NCBI RefSeq assembly: GCF_014522265.1 | Contig: NZ_CP017024.1 | Location: 4,598,501 to 4,662,500 of the forward strand | DNA: 64,000 bases | Direction: 5' to 3' | Origin: Pseudomonas oryzihabitans | GTDB taxonomy: Bacteria; Pseudomonadota; Gammaproteobacteria; Pseudomonadales; Pseudomonadaceae | In this document: piece after piece, positions 1 to 8,335 of the stretch | How positions within the stretch are numbered: position 1 is the stretch's first letter | Layout of the letters: the number at the start of each line of letters is the position of its first letter | The notes under the pieces: generated by a model | Seen by the model: only the letters and a program-made list of their open reading frames with translations | Told to the model about the DNA's origin: nothing | The model's database searches: none | Program-made: the position numbers and the translations under genes

Positions 1-372
1 CTGCACTGGGGCTACGAGGCCTCCTGGCACGAGTGGCTAGGCAAGGAACTGTGGCGCCAGAGCGGGCACCTGTCCAGGCGCCCTGTCCGCCTTGGCCTTT
101 GGCGGTTCTCCCTGCTCTGCCTGGGCGCCGCCGGCTGCTCGTTGCTGGCGCTGCTCGGCGGACTGCTTGGCTCGCCTGGCTTGCTGGCTACGGGTCTTAC
201 GGCGACGCTGGTACTGCCGCTGGCGTTGGCCCTGCGCCAGACGCTCGGGCAACGCCAGCCACTCCTGGTGCTGCAACTCTGGCTGCTGCATGGTATTCGC
301 CTGCACCTGGGCGCGGTGGCCACCCTGCTGCAGCTGTTCAAACGCAATGTAAGGAGGCCGCGTCGTGGCTGA
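1..372 (+). CDS. Membrane C-terminus of probable family-2 glycosyltransferase (partial, 5' end outside window)
   Basis: The frame is open from the window edge to a TGA at 370-372, giving 123 residues without a start. It begins with an aromatic, charged stretch (HWGYEASWHEWLGKE). Two or three hydrophobic segments follow (roughly residues 38-75 and 90-112), and it ends in a basic tail (KRNVRRPRRG). Such a layout is common at the C-terminal end of membrane-linked family-2 glycosyltransferases. Its stop overlaps the next glycosyltransferase gene by 8 nt, so it is the upstream member of the same operon. The catalytic part is not in the window, so the family call rests on context and topology and is only moderately sure. 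Confidence 0.5.
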   Translation: MHWGYEASWHEWLGKELWRQSGHLSRRPVRLGLWRFSLLCLGAAGCSLLALLGGLLGSPGLLATGLTATLVLPLALALRQTLGQRQPLLVLQLWLLHGIRLHLGAVATLLQLFKRNVRRPRRG

Positions 373-1498
373 ATGGATCTTCTGGGCGAGCGTCGCCGTG
401 CCCCTCTATGCCTACCTCGGCTACCCCCTGGCCATCACCTGCGGCGGCTGGCTGACGCCTCGTCGGCCTCGTCTCGTTGCGCCGCCCCTGAGTGTCTCGG
501 TGGTGATCGCCGCCCACAACGAGGCCCGCCACATCGAGGCCAAGCTCGCCAGCCTGTTGAGCCAGACCTATCACCCCACGGCGCTTGATATCCTGGTCGC
601 CAGCGATGGCTCCACGGATACCACCGTGTCCCTGGCACGGGCCTTCGCCAGTGACCAGGTACGGGTGCTGGACCTGCCGCGGATCGGCAAGGCTGCGGCG
701 CTCAACGCCGCCGTGGCCGAGAGCCGTGGGGAAATTCTGGTCTTTACCGATGCCGACAATCGCTGGGCGCCGACCACCCTGGCCGAATTGCTCGGTCCCC
801 TGGCGGATCCCCAGGTGGGCGCCTGCGGTGGCAATTTGCGCATTCTCGAAACGGGCACCGGCCTGAGCCTGGGGGACAGCCTGTACCGGCGCTACGAGGC
901 CTGGTTGCGCCAGGCGGAAGATCGCCTGGGCTGCACCGTGGCTGCCGACGGCGCGCTGCTGGCATTACGTCACGAGCTGTTCAGTCCGATCCCGGGCGAG
1001 GTCAACGACGACTTCTTTCTCAGTACCTGCGCCCCGCTCGCGCAGCGCCGCATTGCCTACGTGGATTCCGCGCGGGTGCTCGATCAGGGGGTGGATGCGC
1101 CGCAGCACCAGTTCCGCCGTCGTCTGCGGGTAACCATCGGCGGTCTGCAAAGCCTGGCGCAGCGCAAGGCGCTGCTCAATCCCTTTCGGTATGGCCGCTA
1201 TGCGCTGGCGCTGCTCAGCCACAAGCTGCTGCGCCGCCTGGCGCCGCTCGCGCTGCTGCCGCTGCTGGCCAGCAATCTGCTGCTGCTCGCCACGCCGTGC
1301 TACCAGCTGACCCTGGCCGCCCAATTGCTGGCCTATGGCAGTGCCCTGCTCGGCCTGCTGGATCGTCAGGGTCGTTTGCCGCGCCCCTTTCGCCTGGCGG
1401 CCTTTCTGCTGGTGACCCTGGCCGGCATGGCCGTAGGGCTGGTGCAGTTCCTGGCGGGCCGGCGCCATACGCTGTGGAATCCGGAGCAGAATCGCTGA
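365..1498 (+). CDS. Glycosyltransferase family 2, membrane associated
   Basis: A 377-residue GT-A fold enzyme that should add a sugar from a nucleotide donor to a growing exopolysaccharide at the inner membrane. The N-terminal hydrophobic segment (residues 4-30) is followed by the nucleotide-binding stretch VVIAAHNEA (about 47-54), ASDGSTD (about 79-85) and the metal-binding DxD site FTDADN (about 127-132). A basic QFRRRLR stretch near residue 245 resembles the acceptor-side motif of processive enzymes. Two to three membrane helices close the protein (about 290-365). The start is GTG at 365, which overlaps the upstream stop by 8 nt. The sugar cannot be predicted. Confidence 0.85.
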   Translation: MAEWIFWASVAVPLYAYLGYPLAITCGGWLTPRRPRLVAPPLSVSVVIAAHNEARHIEAKLASLLSQTYHPTALDILVASDGSTDTTVSLARAFASDQVRVLDLPRIGKAAALNAAVAESRGEILVFTDADNRWAPTTLAELLGPLADPQVGACGGNLRILETGTGLSLGDSLYRRYEAWLRQAEDRLGCTVAADGALLALRHELFSPIPGEVNDDFFLSTCAPLAQRRIAYVDSARVLDQGVDAPQHQFRRRLRVTIGGLQSLAQRKALLNPFRYGRYALALLSHKLLRRLAPLALLPLLASNLLLLATPCYQLTLAAQLLAYGSALLGLLDRQGRLPRPFRLAAFLLVTLAGMAVGLVQFLAGRRHTLWNPEQNR

Positions 1499-1499
1499 C

Positions 1500-2495
1500 A
1501 TGACGCCCCAGGCACTGCTCAAGCAACTGGTCGGCGGACTCTATCTGGCGACCCTGGCCCAGCGCCAGCTGCGAACCGCCGGCACCATCCTCATGCTGCA
1601 TCGGGTCTTGGCCAATGACCAGTTGGCCAGTCCGCCGCACCGCGCCGCCCTGTGCCTGGGCCAGCCGACCTTCGCCCGCCTGCTGGACTGGATCGGCGCG
1701 CATTTCGACTGCGTGCCCCTGGAAGAACTGCTGCAGCCGGGCGCTGGCCGACGCCCCCGCCTCGCCCTGACCTTCGACGACGGCTGGCGCGACAACGCCG
1801 AGCTGGCCTTTCCCCTGCTGCGCCAATGGGGCCTGCCGGCCAGCATCTTTCTGTCCACCGACCATATCGGTACCGGCAAGCCGTTCTGGTGGGAGGCCAT
1901 CGGCGAATTGCTCTGGCAAGCGCCCGATAACCATGCCGCCGGCCCCTTGCTCGCCCGGCTCGCCGAGCTCGACCACCGGGCTCCCGCACGACTCCTGCAA
2001 ACCGATCCCAGCCAGACCCGTAGCCGGCTGCTGGGTAACTATCTGGCGCAGCTCAAGCAACTACCCCCCGCCCAGCTGAACGAATTGGCGGCCCTGTGCC
2101 CCCCTGCCGCCCAACCGCATGCCCTGGACTGGGAACAGGTGCGCGCTCTGGAACGCTCGGGCCTGGTGAGATTCGGGCCCCATGGCGCGGCCCACGCCAT
2201 CCTCACCCAGCTGACGCCCACCGCCCTCCAACTCGAGCTGGAGCGCTCGCAGCGCACCCTGGCCGCGGAGTGCGTTCACCCCTTGCCGATCTACTGCTAT
2301 CCGAACGGTGACCACGACGCCGGGGTGCGCGAGGCGATCACCCAGTTGGGCTATCGCTTCGCCCTGGGTACGGCAGCGGGCCTGGTGAAACCGGACAGCC
2401 CACGCCTGGCCTTGCCGCGGGTCGACGTTGGCCAGGCCACAGCCCAGCGCCCGGGGCGCCTGGGCTGGCGCCTGCTCAAGGCGGCGCGCGGATGA
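1500..2495 (+). CDS. Polysaccharide deacetylase family protein (NodB-type)
   Basis: A 331-residue carbohydrate esterase family 4 protein, expected to remove N- or O-acetyl groups from a polysaccharide or its precursor. The conserved LMLHRV stretch lies near residue 31-36 and the NodB metal/catalytic motif TFDDGWRDN at 91-99, with GLPASIFLSTDHIG about 20 residues later. A YPNGDHD stretch sits near residue 264. No signal peptide is obvious, so it may act on the cytoplasmic side. It starts one base after the stop of the glycosyltransferase gene and overlaps the flippase gene by 4 nt (ATGA). This is one of two deacetylase-like genes in the cluster; the other is the YdjC-type protein at 7486. Confidence 0.85.
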   Translation: MTPQALLKQLVGGLYLATLAQRQLRTAGTILMLHRVLANDQLASPPHRAALCLGQPTFARLLDWIGAHFDCVPLEELLQPGAGRRPRLALTFDDGWRDNAELAFPLLRQWGLPASIFLSTDHIGTGKPFWWEAIGELLWQAPDNHAAGPLLARLAELDHRAPARLLQTDPSQTRSRLLGNYLAQLKQLPPAQLNELAALCPPAAQPHALDWEQVRALERSGLVRFGPHGAAHAILTQLTPTALQLELERSQRTLAAECVHPLPIYCYPNGDHDAGVREAITQLGYRFALGTAAGLVKPDSPRLALPRVDVGQATAQRPGRLGWRLLKAARG

Positions 2496-3793
2496 AAGGA
2501 TACCGCGCCCAACTGCTGTTCAGCCTGGCGACCCGACTCGCCAGCATCGCCTTGCGGCTGGCCCGCAACGTGCTCCTGGCGCGCCTGCTGGGTCCCGCGG
2601 ACCGCGGCCTGTTCGCCCTGCTCAATTCCCTGCCTGACCTGATCGCCGCGGCAACCAGTGGCGGCCTCAACACCACTCTCGGCGTCCAGGCCGCCCAGCA
2701 GCGCTCCCTTGGCCTGCTGCTCGGCCAGTTGCTGGTGTTCGGTTGCCTGCTGGCCTGCCTGGCCACCCTGGGCGGTATCTTTCTGGTGCGCCAATTCGGT
2801 CTGGAATTCGATGTGGTTCGCCAGCTCGGCCTGACCCTCTGGCTGCTGGTGCTGGCTACGCCCTTGACGGTGCTCAAGAGCGGACTGCTGACCCTGCACA
2901 ATGCCAGTGGCGGGGTGACTGCCTTCAACAGCCTGCGGCTGCTCGAATCCAGCCTGCCGCTGGTCCTGCTGCTGGCGCTCTGGCTGGTCTGGCGGGACCA
3001 ACCGCTGTTGGCCGCCCTGATCAGCTGGTTGCTGAGCCTGGCGTTGGTAGCACTGGCGGGCTGGGCCTGGCTGGCCCGACGCGGCGCGGCGCGTCCGCGC
3101 TGGCCAGCCGACGGCACCCGCGAACTGCTGAGTTTCAGTGGCCGCAGCCATCCGGACGTGCTCTTCCAGCAATTGCTGTTACGGGCCGATTACCTGCTGA
3201 TTGCCAGCCTGCTCGGACCTAGTGCGGTTGGTCAGTACGCCATGGCCACGGCGGCGGTGGAATTGCTGCTTATCGTGCCGGAAGCCGTGACCACCCCCTT
3301 GATGAAGCGCCTGCTGCAGCAGGGCCAGGGCATCGAGACCCTCACGCCGCTGGCCTTGCGCCTGACCGCCAGCGTGATGCTGCTGGCCTGCCTGGCCCTG
3401 GCGGTGGTCGGCGAGGCGCTGATCCACCTGCTGTTCGGCGCCGCCTATCTACCGGCCTACCCGGCCCTGCTGGCCTTGCTGCCTGGGGTGTTCGCCCTGT
3501 GCTACGCGAGCATTCTGCGGCTCGATCTCCTAGGTAAGGGACGCCCTGGCAGCCTGTCCCTGCTGCTGGGCCTGGCCACCCTGGTCAATCTGGGCGCCAA
3601 CCTCCTGTTGCTGCCGCACCTGGGCATCGTCGGCGCCGGGCTGGCGTCATCGCTCGCCTACGGGCTGGCGACCCTGGGCATGCTGGCGCTGTTCTGTCGG
3701 CTGAGCGCGACGCCCTGGCAGCAGACCCTGTTGCTGTTGCCCAGCGATCTGCACTTGCTGCGCCAGCTCTGGCGCGAACGGAGAACCCGATGA
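2492..3793 (+). CDS. Polysaccharide flippase, Wzx/MATE-like oligosaccharide exporter
   Basis: A 433-residue integral membrane protein with about 12 hydrophobic segments. It is rich in Leu/Ala and carries short charged loops, for example ARNVLLARLLGPADRG near residues 23-38, a stretch typical of the N-terminus of the polysaccharide-export branch of the MOP superfamily. Members move lipid-linked sugar units across the inner membrane. It overlaps the deacetylase gene and the following gene by 4 nt each (ATGA), which implies translational coupling. Its presence suggests a Wzx/Wzy-type pathway, although no Wzy polymerase is visible in the window. Confidence 0.8.
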   Translation: MKGYRAQLLFSLATRLASIALRLARNVLLARLLGPADRGLFALLNSLPDLIAAATSGGLNTTLGVQAAQQRSLGLLLGQLLVFGCLLACLATLGGIFLVRQFGLEFDVVRQLGLTLWLLVLATPLTVLKSGLLTLHNASGGVTAFNSLRLLESSLPLVLLLALWLVWRDQPLLAALISWLLSLALVALAGWAWLARRGAARPRWPADGTRELLSFSGRSHPDVLFQQLLLRADYLLIASLLGPSAVGQYAMATAAVELLLIVPEAVTTPLMKRLLQQGQGIETLTPLALRLTASVMLLACLALAVVGEALIHLLFGAAYLPAYPALLALLPGVFALCYASILRLDLLGKGRPGSLSLLLGLATLVNLGANLLLLPHLGIVGAGLASSLAYGLATLGMLALFCRLSATPWQQTLLLLPSDLHLLRQLWRERRTR

Positions 3794-5700
3794 AATCCTT
3801 GTGGCTAGGCTGCCTGGCGCTGTGGCTGGGCAATATCGAGGCGGCGTCGCTGTCCTGGCAGGAGCTCAGGTCCGGCAACCTCTATCTGCAAACCAGTACC
3901 GGCGACACCCTCACCCTCGACTGGCAGCCGGCCTGGCAAGCCGCGGCCAACCGCGAACAGCTCTATCTGCTGGACGGCAGGGGCCAGTTGCAACAGCAGG
4001 TGGATATCGCTGCCGCGCAGGTCAGCGGGCGGGTTCAGCTGGCCCTTCCCGCGAGTCCCCTGGACTATCGGCTGGACGTGCCGGGTTACAGCTTTCGCAA
4101 CTATCGCCTGGTACACGACGCAGCCACCCGGGCGCAATTCGAGCCCGCCAAGCTGCACCTGACCGCCGACGTCGGCCGCGGCGTCGAACTCTATTTCCGG
4201 GTCGGCGCCGGAGAACGGGCGGTACTCAACGGCAAGTACCAAGGCGGCGTCGATGGCCTTACCGCTCAGGCCGAAGACAGCGAGGTCAGCCTGCGTCTGC
4301 CCTTGCAGCGGCATGCCCGCTACAGCGACTTCGACCGGCTCGTCTTGCCGGTCGCCGACCATGACCGGATCTTCAAGCTGCAACTCATAGGGTCCGGCAA
4401 GACCTCCTTCTGGCTGGACGGCACCGCCAACCTCTTCGCCCAGGATCCTGCCCAGTTGCACCCCTTGCAGCAGGCCCCCGGCCAGGTCGCCCTGCGGCTG
4501 CGCCAGGATTCTCCCGGCCCTACCCCACGGCTCGGCCTGGGCCTGCCCTATGCCGAGATCCCGCCCCTGCTGCGCAAGGACTTCGCCAACCTGCAGCCCC
4601 AGGGCGCGGGACTATACAGCTTTACCGACATCCTCAATCGCGCCCCGGGCCGAGAACTCAAGGTGCGCCAGGATTATCGCCAGCGCTTCGCCCTGGATGT
4701 CGACATGACCCTGTTCGCCGGGTCCGGCCGGCGTGCCTTGCTCGGCGCCGACCCGGACAGCCAGCGGGCATTGACGGCCTGGCTCGACGCCACCCGAACC
4801 CTGAACGGCGGCCTGCATTACCTGAGCTTTGCCGACGAGCCCAATCTCAACTATCCCGGCTATGGCGCCTTCGCCCGCTACTTCGCTGCCATGCTGGCAG
4901 AGGTCAAGGCAGTGCCCTGGGCGCGGGAGGCCGGGGTGCGGATCGCCGTACCGGCAAGCTCCCGATTCGTCGACGGCCCCTTCAGCGAAAACGCCGCCCA
5001 GCGCCGCGGCCTGGACTGGGCACGTCAGCTGCTCCAGGAACACGTGTCCGACATCGATGCCATCGCCTGGCACCAGTGGATGATCCGCGACCTGCTGGCC
5101 ACCCGGCGGTATCGCGACGACATCCTCGCCGCAGCCGATCTCGTCGGTCGTGACGAGCAAGGCCGGCCGCGCAAGGCGCTGCTGCTCGACCAGACCAACA
5201 TCTCCAGTGGCGACAGCCTGAGTCCCTATGAGCAGGACACCTGGTACGCCGCCCAGTGGTGGGCCGGCGTCGCCATCGCCAGCGCCCAGGACGGTCTGCT
5301 GGACCTGGTCAGCTGGTTCCAGCTGGCCGACGAGGACAGCTATCCCAAGGGACTCTGGCGCGCCAGCGGCGACAGCTTCGCCGCCAAGCCAGTGGCCCAG
5401 GCCTGGAGTTTCGTGCGTGAGCACTGGCTGGAGCGTGTTGTCGGTCTGGACAACGACGCCTTCGAGGTGGACGCCCTGGCCATGTCCGGACCCCGGCGAC
5501 TGAGCATTCTCGGGGTCAACAAGGCGCAGCGCTTGCAACAGGTGACCCTGGCCGCCGCACCGGCCAATTGCCGCAGCGGTACCCTGGAACTGCTGCTGCC
5601 GGAAGGTCCGCGCCAGGCCGACTTCAGCTGCAGCGGCGACCAGCTCAGCTTCGCGCTGCCCCCCGGCGCGCTCTTTGCCCTCACCTGGAGCCGGCCATGA
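3790..5700 (+). CDS. Secreted glycoside-hydrolase-like protein of an exopolysaccharide cluster
   Basis: A 636-residue protein with a probable signal peptide (MKSLWLGCLALWLGNIEAAS), so periplasmic or exported. The first 230 residues look like a beta-rich carbohydrate-binding module. The rest resembles a TIM-barrel glycosidase of clan GH-A: LHYLSFADEPNLNYPG near residue 340-355 has an Asp-Glu-Pro where these enzymes have the acid/base Asn-Glu-Pro, and an Asp/Glu-rich WFQLADEDSYPKGLWR near residue 506 may hold the nucleophile. Exopolysaccharide loci often encode such an enzyme (PslG is a known example). The exact GH family is not recognised. Overlaps of 4 nt with both neighbours indicate an operon. 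Confidence 0.6.
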   Translation: MKSLWLGCLALWLGNIEAASLSWQELRSGNLYLQTSTGDTLTLDWQPAWQAAANREQLYLLDGRGQLQQQVDIAAAQVSGRVQLALPASPLDYRLDVPGYSFRNYRLVHDAATRAQFEPAKLHLTADVGRGVELYFRVGAGERAVLNGKYQGGVDGLTAQAEDSEVSLRLPLQRHARYSDFDRLVLPVADHDRIFKLQLIGSGKTSFWLDGTANLFAQDPAQLHPLQQAPGQVALRLRQDSPGPTPRLGLGLPYAEIPPLLRKDFANLQPQGAGLYSFTDILNRAPGRELKVRQDYRQRFALDVDMTLFAGSGRRALLGADPDSQRALTAWLDATRTLNGGLHYLSFADEPNLNYPGYGAFARYFAAMLAEVKAVPWAREAGVRIAVPASSRFVDGPFSENAAQRRGLDWARQLLQEHVSDIDAIAWHQWMIRDLLATRRYRDDILAAADLVGRDEQGRPRKALLLDQTNISSGDSLSPYEQDTWYAAQWWAGVAIASAQDGLLDLVSWFQLADEDSYPKGLWRASGDSFAAKPVAQAWSFVREHWLERVVGLDNDAFEVDALAMSGPRRLSILGVNKAQRLQQVTLAAAPANCRSGTLELLLPEGPRQADFSCSGDQLSFALPPGALFALTWSRP

Positions 5701-6377
5701 TCCGCCTGGGTGACGGCCTGGCCCGGATCAGGCGCAAGGGCCTGCTGGGCAGCCTGCGGGTGCTTGGCGAGCGCCTCGGCTGCTACCGCTGGCGTCTGGT
5801 ACTGCTCGAACGGGATCTGACGCTACCCCATCAGCACCGGCGCAATCGCAACCTGCAGGTGGTCAGGATCACCCCGGCGCTGCTGCCAGCGGTGGCGCGC
5901 CAGTTCGCCCATTACGGCGACGACCTGGCCGCTCTGCACCGCAGCGGCCAGACCGGCTACGCCATTCTGGCGCCGACGGACGAAGTGGTTGGCATGACCT
6001 GGGTCGCCAACCAGGACTACTACGATAGCCAGCTCTATCGCTGCCTGATTCCCGTACCGGCCGAGTGCGCCTACCAGTTCACCGGTGAAATCGCCCCTGC
6101 CTATCGCCGCACCGGCGCGGTCCTGGCCTTGCTGGAACACATCTGGCAAGACCAGCAGCGCCAGGGTTGTCGACGCATGCGGGTGCTCATCAACCGCCGC
6201 AACCTGGCGGCCCTGAAGCTGCACCTCGGTCTGGCCTTTGAAGAGCTGGGCGAAGAGGTCGAGGTCTTTTGCCTGTTCGGCTGCCTGCATTATCACCGCT
6301 GGCGCCGTTACCAGCCGCCCTCGCTCGACCACCTGCGGCGTGTGCGCCGTCCCGCCGCAGCAGCGGCCGAGGCATGA
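5697..6377 (+). CDS. GNAT-fold acyltransferase-like protein of the exopolysaccharide cluster
   Basis: A 226-residue protein starting at the ATG that overlaps the previous stop (ATGA at 5697-5700). The region around residues 135-190 fits an acetyl-CoA-dependent N-acetyltransferase fold. EIAPAYRRTGAVLALLEHIW corresponds to the acetyl-CoA-binding motif, and INRRNLAALKLHLGLAFEELG has the NxxA.....GF-like pattern of GNAT C-terminal strands. It may acetylate a sugar precursor, but the substrate is unknown. It overlaps the next gene by 4 nt and belongs to the same operon. Confidence 0.6.
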   Translation: MIRLGDGLARIRRKGLLGSLRVLGERLGCYRWRLVLLERDLTLPHQHRRNRNLQVVRITPALLPAVARQFAHYGDDLAALHRSGQTGYAILAPTDEVVGMTWVANQDYYDSQLYRCLIPVPAECAYQFTGEIAPAYRRTGAVLALLEHIWQDQQRQGCRRMRVLINRRNLAALKLHLGLAFEELGEEVEVFCLFGCLHYHRWRRYQPPSLDHLRRVRRPAAAAAEA

Positions 6378-7573
6378 TGCTGAGCGTCTGCTGGCGTCCG
6401 TCCCTGACACCTGCCGATCTGGCGCCGGAGGCCTATGCCGATCTGCTGGCGCGCCTGCCCCAGGCCACGCCCTTCAATCGGCTGGCCTGGCTCCAGGGCG
6501 CGGCCACTGCCCTGCCGGCAGGCGCCGATCTGCAAGTGCTGCAGGTGTGGCGAGCCGAGCGGCTGCTGGCCTGCCTGCCGCTGGTACGCCAACGCGAGCG
6601 GCGCCTGGGCCTGGGCTGGACCACGCTGAGGCACCTCGGCTATCCCCTCGGCGATCGCCTGGCCCTGGCCCTGGACCCCGCTCAGCCGGATCTGGCGGAG
6701 CGGGTCTACCAGGAGATCGCAGATCGGCTGCCCCATGTCCTGCTCGAACTCGATGAACTGACCGAGCAGGATCAATGGATCCTTGAGCGCTGGCGCCCAC
6801 TGGCCGCGCAGGCACGCCTGCGAGTCAATTGCCGGGTGCCCTGCCACCAGATCGAACCGGCCGACGCGGAGGAGCCGGCTGCCCCCTTGCGCCACGAACT
6901 GCGCCGGGCGCGCCGCCGCTGCGCCGAACGGGAGGCGGTGGTGCAGCGGTTGGCGCCTACTGCCGAGGACTGGCCCAGCCTCGCCGTTCGGCTACAGGCG
7001 CTGGAAGCCCTGAGCTGGAAGGGCAGCGAAGGCGTGGGCATCTTTTCCGGTGCGCGTCGCCAGCGTTGGATGCAGGTAGCGCTGCAGGGGCTGGCCGCCG
7101 AAGACGGCCTGCGCGTCGTCCTGCTGGAGCACCAGGGCGTCTGCCTCAGTTATCGCCTCGGCTTGCTGCAGGGCGGGCGCCTCTATGACTACAACATTGC
7201 CTTCCACCCGGACCATGCGGCCCTGGGCAGTGGCCGGCTGTTGCTGGACGAATGGCTGCGCTGGGGCCTGGAGGCCGGCTGGGAATGGATCGACGCCTCT
7301 CGGGTGAGCCTGCACAACTCCAGCCACCAGTTGCACGAACGCCAGACCGACAGCCTCACGCACTGGCGCTGGAGCCTCTACAGCCGCTCGCCCCAGGGAC
7401 GCTTGCTGGCGCTGCTGGCCGGCGCCTGGCAGCTGTTCAAGCAGGGGCGCGAGCGCCTGCGATCACGTAAAGCCCCGGGGCCTGAATGCGCTACGCCATC
7501 GTCAACGCCGACGACTTCGGCCTGTCGTCGGAAGAGAACCGGATCATCCTGGCCGCCTTCGCGCGGGGCGTAA
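6374..7573 (+). CDS. GNAT-family (FemAB/CelD-BcsL-like) acyltransferase; 3' end probably frameshifted
   Basis: As sequenced this gene encodes 399 residues. Residues about 210-335 match the acetyltransferase domain seen in CelD/BcsL proteins of polysaccharide loci (EALSWKGSEGVG, later YRLGLLQGGRLYDYNIAF, then GSGRLLLDEWLRWGLEAGWEWID). It starts at the ATG overlapping the upstream stop. The 3' end is odd: the frame runs 88 nt into the next gene and ends in a low-complexity tail. A single extra base in the CCCCGGGG run at 7473-7480 would put the TGA at 7483-7485 in frame, directly before the next ATG at 7486, with a C-terminus of ...RKAPGA. I think the true gene ends at 7485. Confidence 0.75.
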   Translation: MMLSVCWRPSLTPADLAPEAYADLLARLPQATPFNRLAWLQGAATALPAGADLQVLQVWRAERLLACLPLVRQRERRLGLGWTTLRHLGYPLGDRLALALDPAQPDLAERVYQEIADRLPHVLLELDELTEQDQWILERWRPLAAQARLRVNCRVPCHQIEPADAEEPAAPLRHELRRARRRCAEREAVVQRLAPTAEDWPSLAVRLQALEALSWKGSEGVGIFSGARRQRWMQVALQGLAAEDGLRVVLLEHQGVCLSYRLGLLQGGRLYDYNIAFHPDHAALGSGRLLLDEWLRWGLEAGWEWIDASRVSLHNSSHQLHERQTDSLTHWRWSLYSRSPQGRLLALLAGAWQLFKQGRERLRSRKAPGPECATPSSTPTTSACRRKRTGSSWPPSRGA

Positions 7574-8271
7574 TCAGCTCCGCCACCCTGATGGCCAACA
7601 TGCCGGCCTTTGCCGAAGCCTGCCAGGCCATCCTCGCCCAGGGACTGCAAGGACGGGTCGGCCTGCACCTCAACCTCACCCACGGCAGCCCACTGAGCGC
7701 GGCGTTGCACGACTGCCCGCGCTTCTGCACGCCCGCAGGCCAGCTGAGCCTGCGCCTGCCGCTGGGGCTGCCCCGGCTGACCGCACGCGAACGCCAGGCG
7801 GTGCGCGCCGAGATGGCCGCCCAATGGAGCCGCTGCCTGGACCACGGGGTGCTGCCAACCCATCTGGACTCTCACCAGCACGTCCACAACCGCTGGGCAC
7901 TGGCCGGTCTGGTGGCCGACTTCGCCGCCCGCCAGGGCGTGCCGGTGCGCCTGGCCCGCAACCTGGGCCGCAACCTGGGGCCGCTCAAGCACCTCTACAA
8001 ATGGCTGGTTAACCGTCGCCTGCAGGCCAGCGGCGGCAGCGGCGGCAGCGGCATCGTCTTCGCCTGCACGCCGCGAGACCTGGAGGACGGCCTGCTGGCC
8101 GCCCGGGGACCGGTCGAGGTGGTGGTCCATCCGACCCTGCTCGCCAATGGCGATTTCGGCGATGTATACCTGGCGCCGGAAACCTCTCTGACCACGCTGC
8201 TGGATCACGCCCTCAAGGATTATCAGCGACTCGGCTATGCCCAGCTCAAGGCACGATCCCTGCCAACCTAG
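7486..8271 (+). CDS. ChbG/HpnK (YdjC-type) carbohydrate deacetylase
   Basis: A 261-residue protein of the YdjC family, metal-dependent deacetylases that act on acetylated oligosaccharides or lipid-linked amino sugars. Metal ligands are visible as NADDFG at residues 7-12 and HLDSHQHVHN near 126-135. GLHLNLTHG near residue 64-72 is also typical. It lies at the 3' end of the exopolysaccharide operon, directly behind the acyltransferase gene, so it probably edits the same polymer or its precursor. No signal peptide is seen. Confidence 0.85.
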   Translation: MRYAIVNADDFGLSSEENRIILAAFARGVISSATLMANMPAFAEACQAILAQGLQGRVGLHLNLTHGSPLSAALHDCPRFCTPAGQLSLRLPLGLPRLTARERQAVRAEMAAQWSRCLDHGVLPTHLDSHQHVHNRWALAGLVADFAARQGVPVRLARNLGRNLGPLKHLYKWLVNRRLQASGGSGGSGIVFACTPRDLEDGLLAARGPVEVVVHPTLLANGDFGDVYLAPETSLTTLLDHALKDYQRLGYAQLKARSLPT

Positions 8272-8335
8272 CGCAGGGCGAACTCCGGAGCCCAGCCGCC
8301 GTTCCTATGGGTAATCCCCCAGCAGAGCGGCGCCC

